Source of the DNA: Rhodoferax sp.
GTDB lineage: Bacteria > Pseudomonadota > Gammaproteobacteria > Burkholderiales > Burkholderiaceae_C
Assembly: GCA_016790475.1 (NCBI GenBank)
Contig: JAEUOX010000477.1
Span: 1-33,405, forward strand
Length of the DNA: 33,405 nucleotides
Direction: 5' to 3'
The number at the start of each line of letters is the position of its first letter. Position 1 is the first letter of the stretch. Shown piece by piece: positions 25,922 to 33,405 of the stretch. The notes beneath the pieces are model-generated. The model made no database searches. It saw only the letters and a program-made list of their open reading frames with translations, and was not told where the DNA came from. A program made the position numbers and the translations under genes.

Positions 25922-27307
25922 ATGACATTGCCTTCCACCACTGCGGCACCTGCCGATCCTGACTTCCTGAAGACCATGGGCGAGGACCTGCGCAAGGGGC
26001 TGCTGCCCCTGCGCGTGTTCAACAACCAGCAGATTTACGACGCGGAACTGCGACGCATCTTCGCGCGCTCATGGGTCTACATCGGTCACGAGTCCGAACT
26101 GCCGAACCCGGGCGACTTTGCGATGCGCACCATCGGCGAGGACCCGTTCATCTTCGTTCGCGGCACCGACGGCGTGATCCGCGTGCTGCTCAACGCCTGT
26201 CGCCACCGCGGCGCGCAGATCTGCCGCACCGAAATGGGCAACGCCAAGGGCTTCATCTGCCCTTTCCACGGCTGGAGCTACCGCAACACCGGCGCGCTGA
26301 TGGGCATGCCCGTCAAGCGTGAGGGATACAAGGCGCTCGACGAGTCGAAGTGGGGGCTGTTCGAGGCACCCCGGGTGGAGAGCTACTGCGGACTGGTCTT
26401 CGCCAACCTCGACGCGCAGGCGCCCTCGCTGGAAGACTCGCTGGGGGACTACAAGTGGTACCTCGACATCCAGTTCAAGCTGAGCGATGGCGGCATGGAA
26501 GTGGTCGGCGAGCCGCACCGATGGATCGTCGAAGCCAACTGGAAACAAGGCGCCGAGAATTTCTGCGGCGACAGCTCGCACACCCAGATGACGCACCGCT
26601 CGGTGCTGGACGCGGGCATCGCGGACCGCGCAGCCGCAGGGTCACCGAACAAGAAGCACGGCTTCCACGTCCACGACTGCGATGGCTACGCGATCAGCAT
26701 CCGGCAGGTGGACGAAGGCATCGACAAGTTCTGGGAGTACCCGCCCGACGTCACCCGGCACTTCAACACGAATCGCCTTTCGCCGGCGCAGCTTGCCCTG
26801 GCGCGCCGCTCGATCGTGCACAACGGCACGGTCTTCCCCAATTTCTCGTTCCTGCACATCGGCCTCAAGGACAGCGTGGATCGGCCCGCTGCCGGCTATC
26901 TGTCGGTACGCGCCTGGCAGCCGCGCGGGCCAGGCCGCACGGAGATCTGGAACTGGATCATGGTGCCCAAGGAGGCCTCGGACGACTACAAGCGTCGCGC
27001 CTACCAGGTCGGCATGAGCAGCTTCGGCCCGTCGGGCAGCTTCGAACAGGACGACGTGGCCGTCTGGCCCGGCGTGGCGCGCTCGGCCGCCACGGTCTTC
27101 GCCGAGATCAACGAGGTGAAACTGAACTACCAGATGGGGCTGGGCGACATGAGCGACGCCGTGCCGATGACCGACTGGGTAGGCCCGGGCGTGGCCGTCC
27201 TGTCCAACGCCGGCGAGGGCGGCCTGCGCACCTTCCACAAGACCTGGTATGCGCGCATGACCGGGCAGGACCTGGCGGCGGTTGAAAAGGAGGTGGGCCA
27301 TGGGTGA
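25922..27307 (+). CDS. Rieske ring-hydroxylating dioxygenase, alpha subunit
   Basis: Catalytic subunit of a two-subunit aromatic-ring dioxygenase, 461 residues. The Rieske [2Fe-2S] site is C93-x-H95 and C113-x2-H116 (CRHRGAQIC...CPFHGW). The mononuclear iron site is D217-x2-H220-x4-H225 in NFCGDSSHTQMTH. The spacing equals that of naphthalene dioxygenase D205/H208/H213. The third ligand is D377 or D378 in FEQDDVAVW. All residues for dihydroxylation are therefore present. The ATG at 25922 lies 14 nt after the ALDH stop. The gene overlaps the beta-subunit start by 8 nt. Phthalate 4,5-dioxygenase itself has no beta subunit, so this is a different oxygenase class placed beside phthalate-like downstream enzymes. 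The substrate is unknown, probably a carboxylated aromatic. Confidence 0.93.
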   Translation: MTLPSTTAAPADPDFLKTMGEDLRKGLLPLRVFNNQQIYDAELRRIFARSWVYIGHESELPNPGDFAMRTIGEDPFIFVRGTDGVIRVLLNACRHRGAQICRTEMGNAKGFICPFHGWSYRNTGALMGMPVKREGYKALDESKWGLFEAPRVESYCGLVFANLDAQAPSLEDSLGDYKWYLDIQFKLSDGGMEVVGEPHRWIVEANWKQGAENFCGDSSHTQMTHRSVLDAGIADRAAAGSPNKKHGFHVHDCDGYAISIRQVDEGIDKFWEYPPDVTRHFNTNRLSPAQLALARRSIVHNGTVFPNFSFLHIGLKDSVDRPAAGYLSVRAWQPRGPGRTEIWNWIMVPKEASDDYKRRAYQVGMSSFGPSGSFEQDDVAVWPGVARSAATVFAEINEVKLNYQMGLGDMSDAVPMTDWVGPGVAVLSNAGEGGLRTFHKTWYARMTGQDLAAVEKEVGHG

Positions 27308-27806
27308 CGATCCCGATGCCCTCGAGCGCGCCTGCACGCGCTTCTACTACCGGGAGGCCGAATTGCTGGACAGGGCCGAGTTCCCGGCGTGGCTCGAGAT
27401 GATTCATCCCCAGATCGACTACCGCGTGCCGGTGCGTACCACGCGCGACAACCGCGATGGCGACGGATTCAGCACCCGCGCGTTCTTCATGCAGGAAGAC
27501 CACGGCTCCCTGTCCCTGCGCGTGCAGCGCCTGGGTTCGCCGTACAACTGGGCCGAGAACCCGCGCACGCGCACGCGGCGCATCGTGGGCAATGTCCGCG
27601 TCGGAGCGCAGCAGGGCGAGGACCTGCGCGTCGACAGCAATCTCGTGGTGTTCTGCCACCGCGCCGATGCCGCCGCCCCCCTGATGCTGACCTGCGAGCG
27701 GCAGGACGTCCTGCGCCGGCACGAGGGACGCTGGACCCTGCTCAAACGCATGGCGCTGCTCGACTCGACCGTGCTCGGGCACGAGTCGCTCTCGGTCTTC
27801 CTCTGA
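27300..27806 (+). CDS. Rieske ring-hydroxylating dioxygenase, beta subunit
   Basis: Small structural subunit of 168 residues, typical in length for the NTF2-like ring-hydroxylating beta family. Recognisable are EAELLDRAEFPAWLEMIHPQIDYRVPVR near the front, the ENPRTRTRRIVGNVRV middle and the C-terminal LTCERQDVLRRHEGRWTLLKRMALLDSTVL. The ATG at 27300 has a strong AAGGAGG about 7 nt upstream inside the alpha gene and overlaps the alpha stop by 8 nt. This favours stoichiometric production of an alpha3beta3 enzyme. No ferredoxin or reductase gene follows, so electrons must come from proteins encoded elsewhere. Confidence 0.92.
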   Translation: MGDDPDALERACTRFYYREAELLDRAEFPAWLEMIHPQIDYRVPVRTTRDNRDGDGFSTRAFFMQEDHGSLSLRVQRLGSPYNWAENPRTRTRRIVGNVRVGAQQGEDLRVDSNLVVFCHRADAAAPLMLTCERQDVLRRHEGRWTLLKRMALLDSTVLGHESLSVFL

Positions 27807-27817
27807 GGGACATGCAC

Positions 27818-28810
27818 ATGAAGAAGAACCTCTCGGTGAGCTATGCGGGCCACGTGTCGGACCGCGTGCAGGATCTTTACTACGGCAAGGTGGTACCCGA
27901 AGGCATCGACCTGCATTACCTGCCGCTGCAACCCTTCGAGGCCTTCAAACGCATGCTGCGTGGCGACTTCGACTGCGCCGAGATGTCGTTCTCGACCTAT
28001 GTGATCCAGAAGGCGCGCGGCCAGATGCCCTTCGTCGCGATCCCGGTGTTCCCCTCGCGGACCTTCCGCCACAGCGCGATCTACATCAACACCCGCTCGG
28101 GCATCCTCGCTCCCAAGGACCTGGAGGGCCGGCGCATCGGCGTACCGGAGTACCAGATGACGGCCGCCGTCTGGGCGCGGGGCCTGCTGCAGCACGAATA
28201 CGGCGTTTCGCCCGCGGCCTGCAGCTGGTTCACGGGCGGACTGACCGCGGCAGGCCGCACACCCATGCTGGAGGTCGACGTCGCCGGCGTGTCGATCCAG
28301 CACGTGGATGACCGCACGCTGAATGGCATGCTGACGGCAGGTGCACTCGACGCTGTCATCGCACCACAGCCACCGCCGGCCTTCACCCAGGGCCACGAGG
28401 CGGTGGCACGCCTGTTCCCAGACTATCCGGCAACGGAGCGCGCCTACTGGCGCAAGACTCGCATCTTCCCCATCATGCACGTGGTGGTGCTGCGCAGGGA
28501 ACTTTTCAACACCCATCCCTGGGCAGCCGTGAGCCTGTACCAGGCCTTCGAACAGGCTCGGCGCAACGCCATGGACTTCCTGCGAACGCAGGAACCCCCC
28601 ACGGTGTCCTGGCCTTGGGCATTCGAGCACGGGCGCGAGATCCGCGACCTGATGGGGGAAGACTTCTGGCCCTACGGGATCGAGCCGAACCGGCGCGAGA
28701 TCGAGACACTGTGCCAGTACGTGGCCGAGCAGGGCCTGGCGCCGCGCGCTCCCGCCGTGGACGAACTCTTCGCTGCGAACGTGGCCGCGATGTCGACGCT
28801 GAAGCTGTGA
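27818..28810 (+). CDS. 4,5-dihydroxyphthalate decarboxylase-like protein
   Basis: A 330-residue protein resembling Pht5/4,5-dihydroxyphthalate decarboxylase, which has a periplasmic-binding-protein-like fold but works in the cytosol. It has no signal peptide, in agreement. Family features are the opening LSVSYAGHVSDRVQDLYYGKVVPEGIDL, the FDCAEMSFSTYVIQKARG stretch, FRHSAIYINTRSGILAPKDLEGRRIGVPEYQMTAAVWARGLL, and WPYGIEPNR near the end. The ATG at 27818 is preferred over 27812 because GAGG (27805-27808) is then 9 nt away. In the phthalate pathway this enzyme makes protocatechuate. Here it probably removes a carboxylate from the diol formed by the Rieske and Gfo/Idh enzymes (inference). Its stop overlaps the next ATG (TGATG). 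Confidence 0.85.
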   Translation: MKKNLSVSYAGHVSDRVQDLYYGKVVPEGIDLHYLPLQPFEAFKRMLRGDFDCAEMSFSTYVIQKARGQMPFVAIPVFPSRTFRHSAIYINTRSGILAPKDLEGRRIGVPEYQMTAAVWARGLLQHEYGVSPAACSWFTGGLTAAGRTPMLEVDVAGVSIQHVDDRTLNGMLTAGALDAVIAPQPPPAFTQGHEAVARLFPDYPATERAYWRKTRIFPIMHVVVLRRELFNTHPWAAVSLYQAFEQARRNAMDFLRTQEPPTVSWPWAFEHGREIRDLMGEDFWPYGIEPNRREIETLCQYVAEQGLAPRAPAVDELFAANVAAMSTLKL

Positions 28811-30015
28811 TGCCGACGAAACGCAACGCGCCGTCGATCCACCTGGGCCTGGTCGGCCTGGGCGGCGCGACGAACCAGATCCTGCCCAGCCTGCGTTGCC
28901 ATCCCGACGTGCGCATCGTGGCGGCTGCCGACCTGCGAGCCGAGGCGCGGGAGCGCTTCTCGTCCGCCTTCGGCGCACCGGCATACGCGGAGGTGGAGCG
29001 GCTGTGCCGCGACCCTCGGGTCGACACCGTCTACATCGCCACGCCGCACCAGTGGCACAAGCAGCATGCGATGACGGCGGCAGCTGCAGGCAAACACATC
29101 ATCGTCGAGAAGCCCATGGCCCTCACGATCGAAGACTGCGAGGCGATGACGCAGGCCGCCGCGCGCAATGGTGTGCATCTGATGGTGGGGCACACCCACA
29201 GCTTCGACCCACCGGTGCGCCGCATGCGCGAAGTCATCCGCAGCGGAGAACTGGGACCGCTGGCAATGGTCAACACCTGGAGCTACTCCAACTTCCTGAT
29301 GCGGCCGCGCCGGCTGGAAGAACTGGATACCGCGCAGGGTGGCGGGATCATCTTCAACCAGGTGCCCCATCAGGTGGACATGGTGCGACTGCTGGGCGGT
29401 GGCATGGTTCGCAGCGTGCGCTCCATGGCCTGGGCGCTGGAGCCGGGACGCCCTACCGAAGGCAGCCACCTCAGCTTCCTGCAGTTCGAGGATGGCGCCG
29501 CCGCCTCGCTGGCGTTCAGCGGCTACGACTACTTCGACAGCGACGAGTTCCACTTCTGGGTGGGCGAGTCAGGGGAGCAGAAAGCCGCCGACGGCCACGG
29601 AAAGGCCCGCGCCCGCCTGCGCCAGTTTGCGGATGTTCGCGAGGAGAGTGCCTTCAAGTCCTCCGCCGCGGCGCAAGCCGGCTTCGATGCCGCGCCGCCG
29701 CCCGCCCACTGGCATCACCTGCACTGTGGCGTGACCATCGTGAGTTGTGCGCGCGGCGACATGCGGCCCTCGGCCGATGGGGTGCTGGTCTACGGCCAGG
29801 ACGGCCGCCGCGAGCTGCAGGTGCCGCGCGGCGCGGCCTTCCCGGACAAGGGCAGCGTCATCGACGAGATGCTCAAGGCGATCCGGACGGGGGTGTCCCC
29901 GCTCCATGACGGCGCCTGGGGCATGGCGACGATGGAAGTCTGCGCGGCGGTGCTGCAGTCGGCCCGCGAGCGACGCGAGATCGTGCTGCAACACCAGGTG
30001 CCCGTGCGCGACTGA
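28810..30015 (+). CDS. Gfo/Idh/MocA oxidoreductase, probable cis-dihydrodiol dehydrogenase
   Basis: NAD(P)-dependent dehydrogenase of 401 residues. The Rossmann domain starts with LGLVGLGGATNQILPSL, and the family E100-K101-P102 motif is in IIVEKPMALT. The C-terminal domain begins at about 125 and includes GGGIIFNQVPHQVDMVRLL with the usual His and Asp. Phthalate 4,5-cis-dihydrodiol dehydrogenase (Pht4/OphB) belongs to this family and is about this length, in contrast to the short-chain dehydrogenases of naphthalene pathways. Between the decarboxylase and the dioxygenase genes it most likely rearomatises the cis-diol to a catechol. The ATG at 28810 overlaps the previous stop by one base; the frame is open upstream from 28615 inside the previous gene. 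Confidence 0.85.
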   Translation: MPTKRNAPSIHLGLVGLGGATNQILPSLRCHPDVRIVAAADLRAEARERFSSAFGAPAYAEVERLCRDPRVDTVYIATPHQWHKQHAMTAAAAGKHIIVEKPMALTIEDCEAMTQAAARNGVHLMVGHTHSFDPPVRRMREVIRSGELGPLAMVNTWSYSNFLMRPRRLEELDTAQGGGIIFNQVPHQVDMVRLLGGGMVRSVRSMAWALEPGRPTEGSHLSFLQFEDGAAASLAFSGYDYFDSDEFHFWVGESGEQKAADGHGKARARLRQFADVREESAFKSSAAAQAGFDAAPPPAHWHHLHCGVTIVSCARGDMRPSADGVLVYGQDGRRELQVPRGAAFPDKGSVIDEMLKAIRTGVSPLHDGAWGMATMEVCAAVLQSARERREIVLQHQVPVRD

Positions 30016-30090
30016 CGCCCTGGACCGATCGATTCGTGACCTGCGCCCGCGTGGCGTACCTTTGGAAAGCCAGTGAACCGGAGAGAAACG

Positions 30091-31092
30091 ATGCTCAGTG
30101 CCAACGAGATCCGCGGTCTGTACGCGATCCTGCCGACACCCGCCAAACCTGGAGCGGAACACATCCTTGCCCGCGACACCGTGGACCTCGACGAGACGGC
30201 GCGCGCCGTCGAGGCCCTGATCGCCGACGGCTGCGACGGCCTGATCGCGCTGGGCACCACCGGGGAGTGCGCGACGCTGTCGCAGGAAGACTACGACGCC
30301 TTCGTCGCCTGCCTGGTCGACACCACGCGCAAGCGCGTTCCGCTTTTCGTGGGCACGACGGCACTCGCCGGCTACGAGGTGGCGCGCCGCATGCGCCTGG
30401 TCAGCGACCTCGGCGCCGACGGCACGCTGCTTGGCCTGCCGATGTGGCAGCCGGTCACGGTCGATGCGGCAGTGCGGTACTACCGCGAACTCTCCGAGGG
30501 CTTCCCCGCACTGGCCATCATGGTGTACGCGAACACGCGCGCCTTCCGCTTCACCTTCCCCGACGAGTTCTGGCAGGCGGTGATCGAGGTCGCGCCCACC
30601 GTGGTCTCGGCCAAGTACGCCCAGCCGCGCGACCTGCGTGGGCTGCTCCGGATCACCAAGGGCCGCGTGAACATCGTGCCCAACGAGATGACCATGGCGC
30701 GTTTCTACGCCGAATCGCCCGAGACAACGATCTGCTGCTGGGCCACTGCGGCAAGCATGGGGCCCAAGCCCACCATCGCGCTGATGCGTGCCGTCGAACG
30801 CGGCGACGCGTCGTCCGTCCAGCGCATCTCCGCCGCCCTGGACTGGGCGAACGAGCCGATCCGGCCGATCATCACTAACCCCGAGGTCTTTGCGCAGTTC
30901 AACATCCAGATGGAGAAGCTGCGCATCACGGAGGCAGGCTACTGCAACGCCGGGTCGATCCGGTCACCCTACGCAGCCATGCCGGCAGATTTCGCCGAGT
31001 TCAGCCGCGAATGCGGCCGTCGCTGGGCCGTGCTGAACCGCGAGATGGCCGCCGGCCGGCGGCTGGAGGACTTCGTGGCCGAGACGGCCTGA
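30091..31092 (+). CDS. DapA-family hydratase-aldolase
   Basis: Class I (Schiff-base) aldolase of the DapA/N-acetylneuraminate lyase superfamily, 333 residues. K175 in VVSAKYAQ is the imine Lys and Y146 in IMVYANTRAF its partner. GTTGE at 55-59 is the carboxylate loop. The opening LSANEIRGLYAILPTPAKPGAE, VDLDETARAVEALIADGCDGLI and ICCWATAASMGP resemble the trans-o-hydroxybenzylidenepyruvate and carboxybenzalpyruvate hydratase-aldolases (NahE/PhdJ type) more than true DapA. These enzymes hydrate an arylidene-pyruvate and cleave it to an aryl aldehyde and pyruvate. The ATG at 30091 has GGAGAG at 30080-30085; an upstream GTG at 30073 is less well placed. The matching extradiol dioxygenase and aldehyde dehydrogenase are in the same operon. 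Confidence 0.85.
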   Translation: MLSANEIRGLYAILPTPAKPGAEHILARDTVDLDETARAVEALIADGCDGLIALGTTGECATLSQEDYDAFVACLVDTTRKRVPLFVGTTALAGYEVARRMRLVSDLGADGTLLGLPMWQPVTVDAAVRYYRELSEGFPALAIMVYANTRAFRFTFPDEFWQAVIEVAPTVVSAKYAQPRDLRGLLRITKGRVNIVPNEMTMARFYAESPETTICCWATAASMGPKPTIALMRAVERGDASSVQRISAALDWANEPIRPIITNPEVFAQFNIQMEKLRITEAGYCNAGSIRSPYAAMPADFAEFSRECGRRWAVLNREMAAGRRLEDFVAETA

Positions 31093-31122
31093 ACACGCCG
31101 GTACACGCACAGGAGACACGCG

Positions 31123-32067
31123 ATGGACAACACCTGGATCACGGGCCTGGCCAGCATCGCGCTGGAGGTGGCCGACCTGGAGCGCTCGACGACCTTCTAC
31201 ACCCAGGCCTGGGGCCTGGCACAAGTCGGGGAAGCATCCGGCCGGCGCTTCTTCCGCTGCGCGCAAGGTGCTCCCGTGGCTCTGAGCCTGCGCCAGGGCC
31301 GCCGTGCGCGCTTCGAGTCGATCACGCTGCAGGCGCGGGATGCTGCGGCTGTGCAGTCGCTGCATGCGCGCCTGGCCGGCGAGCCGGTGGTACGGATCCT
31401 GGCAGCGCCGGGTCTGCTGTCGGACGAACCGGGCAAGGACTACGGGATGGTGTTTGAGGGACCACAGGGCCTGCGCATCGTGGTGGCAGTGGCAGCTGCA
31501 GCCGCGCCGATGACGCACGCCACCGATCCGACCCGGCCGTTGAGCCTCACGCACGTCGTGCTCAACAGCGCGGACATGCCGCAACTGAGCGCCTTCTTCA
31601 CCCGCGTGCTGGGCCTGAGCCTGAGCGACCGCACCGACCGCATGGACTTCCTGCGCTGCGGCGCCGATCACCACACGGTGGCCCTGGCGCACGGCAATGC
31701 CTTGTCCTTGAACCACGCGGCGTTCGAGATGCGCGACATCGACAGCATCATGTACGGTACCGGCCGGCTGCTGGACCACGGCTACGTCGTGGAATGGGGC
31801 CTGGGTCGCCACGGGCCCGGCAACAACGTCTTCAGCTACTTCGTCGATCCGGATGGCTTCGCGGTCGAGTACACCACCGAGATGGAACAGGTCGGGGAAG
31901 ACTACGAGCCGCACTTCGCAGACTACTGGTCTGCATTCCCGCGTCGCCCCTGCCGCTGGGGCGTGGCGCGCAAGCCTTCGGAACGCATGATGCGCGCCAT
32001 GGCAGGTGCCGCAGAGACTTGCTTACAGGCAAACCGGACGCCGTTGCAGGCCGGCATCCAGCCGTAG
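31123..32067 (+). CDS. two-domain type I extradiol ring-cleavage dioxygenase (VOC)
   Basis: Fe(II)-dependent catechol-type dioxygenase of 314 residues with two vicinal-oxygen-chelate domains. The first (about 5-125) lacks ligands, as usual. The second (about 140-260) carries metal ligands H144 (LTHVVLNS), H198 (LNHAAFEM) and E249 (FAVEYTTE). Active-site H183 or H184 (ADHHTVAL), H230 (GRHGPGNN) and Y239 correspond to H195, H241 and Y250 of biphenyl-diol dioxygenase. The enzyme therefore looks fully functional. It has an AGGAGA site in front of the ATG at 31123 and begins 30 nt after the aldolase. It should open the ring of the catechol made upstream, giving the substrate for the hydratase-aldolase. 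The C-terminal 30 residues after about 285 are a variable tail. Confidence 0.9.
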   Translation: MDNTWITGLASIALEVADLERSTTFYTQAWGLAQVGEASGRRFFRCAQGAPVALSLRQGRRARFESITLQARDAAAVQSLHARLAGEPVVRILAAPGLLSDEPGKDYGMVFEGPQGLRIVVAVAAAAAPMTHATDPTRPLSLTHVVLNSADMPQLSAFFTRVLGLSLSDRTDRMDFLRCGADHHTVALAHGNALSLNHAAFEMRDIDSIMYGTGRLLDHGYVVEWGLGRHGPGNNVFSYFVDPDGFAVEYTTEMEQVGEDYEPHFADYWSAFPRRPCRWGVARKPSERMMRAMAGAAETCLQANRTPLQAGIQP

Positions 32068-32117
32068 CAGCCGCGCGCCTCTCGGGACCACCATCCAACT
32101 CGTCACAGGAATACCTC

Positions 32118-32408
32118 ATGAAGCTCTTTGCCCTCATCTATACGATGCTCGACATTGAACTGAGCAACCGCCATCGCCCCGAGCATGTCGCTTTTCTTTC
32201 CGATCTGGTCAGTCGCGGGAAGATCGAATGCGGCTGGAAGTTTCCGCACTACGAGCCCGGTGCATTGCAGGGGATCCTGTTCTGCCGCGCCGAGACTGCA
32301 GATGAAGTGCGTGCCTGGTTTTCGCGGGATCCGGTGATCGTGGCACGCGCGCGAACCTTCGAGGTACGGGAGGCACAACCCATGTCGGTGGGCGCGCCTG
32401 TGCCATGA
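32118..32408 (+). CDS. small YciI-like protein
   Basis: A 96-residue ferredoxin-like alpha-beta protein resembling the YciI family: MKLFALIYTM start, RPEHVAFLSDLVSRGKIECGW, GALQGILFCRAETADEVRAWFSRDP and FEVRE near the end. Family members are often fused to or encoded beside degradation enzymes, and some act as small isomerases or dehalogenases; no activity can be assigned here. The ATG at 32118 has CAGGA at 32106-32110. It is the last plus-strand gene of the cluster and converges on the acyl-CoA synthetase. It could act on the ring-cleavage product (inference). Confidence 0.75.
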   Translation: MKLFALIYTMLDIELSNRHRPEHVAFLSDLVSRGKIECGWKFPHYEPGALQGILFCRAETADEVRAWFSRDPVIVARARTFEVREAQPMSVGAPVP

Positions 32409-32427
32409 CCCAACGATGCCGGTGCGC

Positions 32428-33405
32428 TCAGGCCGTCTTCTGCTCCTCCACCTGCAGTTCCCTCTTCATCATGTCTCGCATGACGAACTTCTGGATCTTG
32501 CCGGTGATCGTCATCGGGAAACCCTGCACGAAGCGCACATGGCGCGGCACCTTGTAGTGCGCGATGGACCCACGGCAGAAATTGCGGATGTCCTCCTCCG
32601 TGACGGTCACCCCCGGCTTGAGGATGATCCAGGCGCACAGTTCCTCGCCGTACTTCGCGTCCGGCACGCCGATGACCTGCACGTCGGACAGCGCCGGGTG
32701 GCGGTACAGGAACTCCTCCACCTCGCGCGGATAGATGTTCTCGCCGCCGCGGATCACCATGTCCTTGATGCGGCCCACGATGTTCACGTAGCCCTCCGCA
32801 TCCATGGTCGCCAGGTCGCCGGTGTGCATCCAGCCGTCGGCGTCGATCGCCTCCCGGGTGCGGGCCTCGTCGCCCCAGTAGCCGTGCATCACCGAGTACC
32901 CGCGCGTGCAGAACTCGCCAGCCTGGCCGACGGGCAACGTCTCGCCGTTGGTCGGGTCGATGATCTTCACCTCCAGGTGCGGTTGTACCTGGCCCACCGT
33001 GGAGACCCGCTTGTCCAGCGGCGTGGTCGTGCTGCTCTGGCAGCTGACCGGGCTGGTTTCGGTCATGCCGTAGGCAATGGTGACCTCGGCCATGTGCATC
33101 TCGCTGACCACGCGCTTCATGACCTCGATCGGGCAGGGCGAGCCGGCCATGATGCCGGTGCGCAGGCTGGACAGGTCGAACTCCGCGAAGCGCGGGTGCG
33201 CCAGCTCCGCGATGAACATCGTCGGCACGCCGTGCAGGCCGGTGCAGCGCTCTGCCTGCACGGTCTCCAGCACCGTCAGCGGGTCGAAGCCATCGTTGGG
33301 GTACACGATGCAGGCACCGTGGGTGAGGCAGGCCAGGTTGCCCAGCACCATGCCGAAGCAGTGGTACAGCGGCACGGGAACGCACAGCCTGTCCGCCTCG
33401 GTCAG
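32428..33405 (-). CDS. acyl-CoA synthetase (AMP-binding), N-terminus outside window
   Basis: C-terminal 325 codons of an ANL-superfamily ligase that activates a carboxylic acid to its CoA thioester through an acyl-AMP. The frame is open to the window edge (it begins [19 protein letters not shown]), so the start, and the P-loop-like TSGTTGxPK motif expected before it, lie beyond 33405. Visible motifs are YGMTETSPV (adenine-binding), [36 protein letters not shown] at the hinge, and the catalytic Lys in [13 protein letters not shown]. The overall look is medium/long-chain fatty acyl-CoA synthase. It converges on the catabolic cluster and may be a neighbouring fatty-acid gene rather than part of the pathway. 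Confidence 0.92.
   Translation of the reverse strand: MTEADRLCVPVPLYHCFGMVLGNLACLTHGACIVYPNDGFDPLTVLETVQAERCTGLHGVPTMFIAELAHPRFAEFDLSSLRTGIMAGSPCPIEVMKRVVSEMHMAEVTIAYGMTETSPVSCQSSTTTPLDKRVSTVGQVQPHLEVKIIDPTNGETLPVGQAGEFCTRGYSVMHGYWGDEARTREAIDADGWMHTGDLATMDAEGYVNIVGRIKDMVIRGGENIYPREVEEFLYRHPALSDVQVIGVPDAKYGEELCAWIILKPGVTVTEEDIRNFCRGSIAHYKVPRHVRFVQGFPMTITGKIQKFVMRDMMKRELQVEEQKTA

Noticed and set aside
23322..25949. 875-codon open frame on the minus strand across the Bug receptor and aldehyde dehydrogenase genes
   Set aside because: Antisense to two well-recognised genes and made of low-complexity Gly/Arg/His/Val-rich sequence; a GC-driven shadow.

Overview
The window looks like chromosomal DNA of a high-GC betaproteobacterium, most likely order Burkholderiales. 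This is an inference from three things: the housekeeping order ilvC-pssA-leuA, the tRNA-Pro/aat/bpt block, and a Bug-type (TctC) solute receptor heading an aromatic-type gene cluster. No species can be named from the sequence alone.

Layout. (1) 1-4645, plus strand, housekeeping: 3' part of ilvC, a rho-independent terminator, pssA, leuA and a PbpG/DacA-type peptidoglycan endopeptidase. (2) 4663-6994, minus strand: aat-bpt-iclR, read in that order from high to low coordinates. The genes are joined by 4-nt GTGA overlaps, so the two aminoacyl transferases of the bacterial N-degron pathway are coupled to an IclR regulator. (3) 7037-7113: tRNA-Pro(UGG) with its terminator. (4) 7114-8735: a worn accessory stretch with a HAD-dehalogenase remnant, an HxlR regulator and a membrane-protein gene broken by a +1 frameshift. 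(5) 8736-17621: a transport unit. A GntR/HutC regulator and a lipoprotein-like serine hydrolase lie on the minus strand. Divergent from them is a dipeptide-type ABC transporter (binding protein, permease, fused permease-ATPase, ATPase) ending in a class III CoA-transferase. An operator-like palindrome lies in the divergent promoter. (6) 17685-21045: mobile-element scars. A hybrid histidine kinase has lost its N-terminus exactly where an IS1380-family transposase has lost its C-terminus, and a short IS91-type transposase remnant follows.

(7) 21046-32408: an aromatic-acid catabolic cluster. On the minus strand are a HTH-citrate-synthase-like protein and a class II aldolase/decarboxylase. On the plus strand run a Bug receptor, aldehyde dehydrogenase, Rieske dioxygenase alpha and beta, a 4,5-dihydroxyphthalate-decarboxylase-like protein, a Gfo/Idh/MocA dehydrogenase, a DapA-type hydratase-aldolase, a two-domain extradiol dioxygenase and a YciI-like protein. 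(8) 32428-33405, minus: 3' part of an acyl-CoA synthetase.

How the genes may work together (inference): the Bug receptor captures an acid. The Rieske enzyme makes a cis-dihydrodiol, the Gfo/Idh enzyme rearomatises it, and the decarboxylase(s) remove a carboxylate. The VOC enzyme then opens the catechol ring, the hydratase-aldolase releases pyruvate plus an aldehyde, and the aldehyde dehydrogenase oxidises that aldehyde. This mixes phthalate-type steps with naphthalene/phenanthrene-type steps. The cluster has no ordinary regulator. The protein divergent from it is a citrate-synthase fold with an N-terminal HTH in which two of the three catalytic residues are replaced, which makes it a candidate unconventional regulator.
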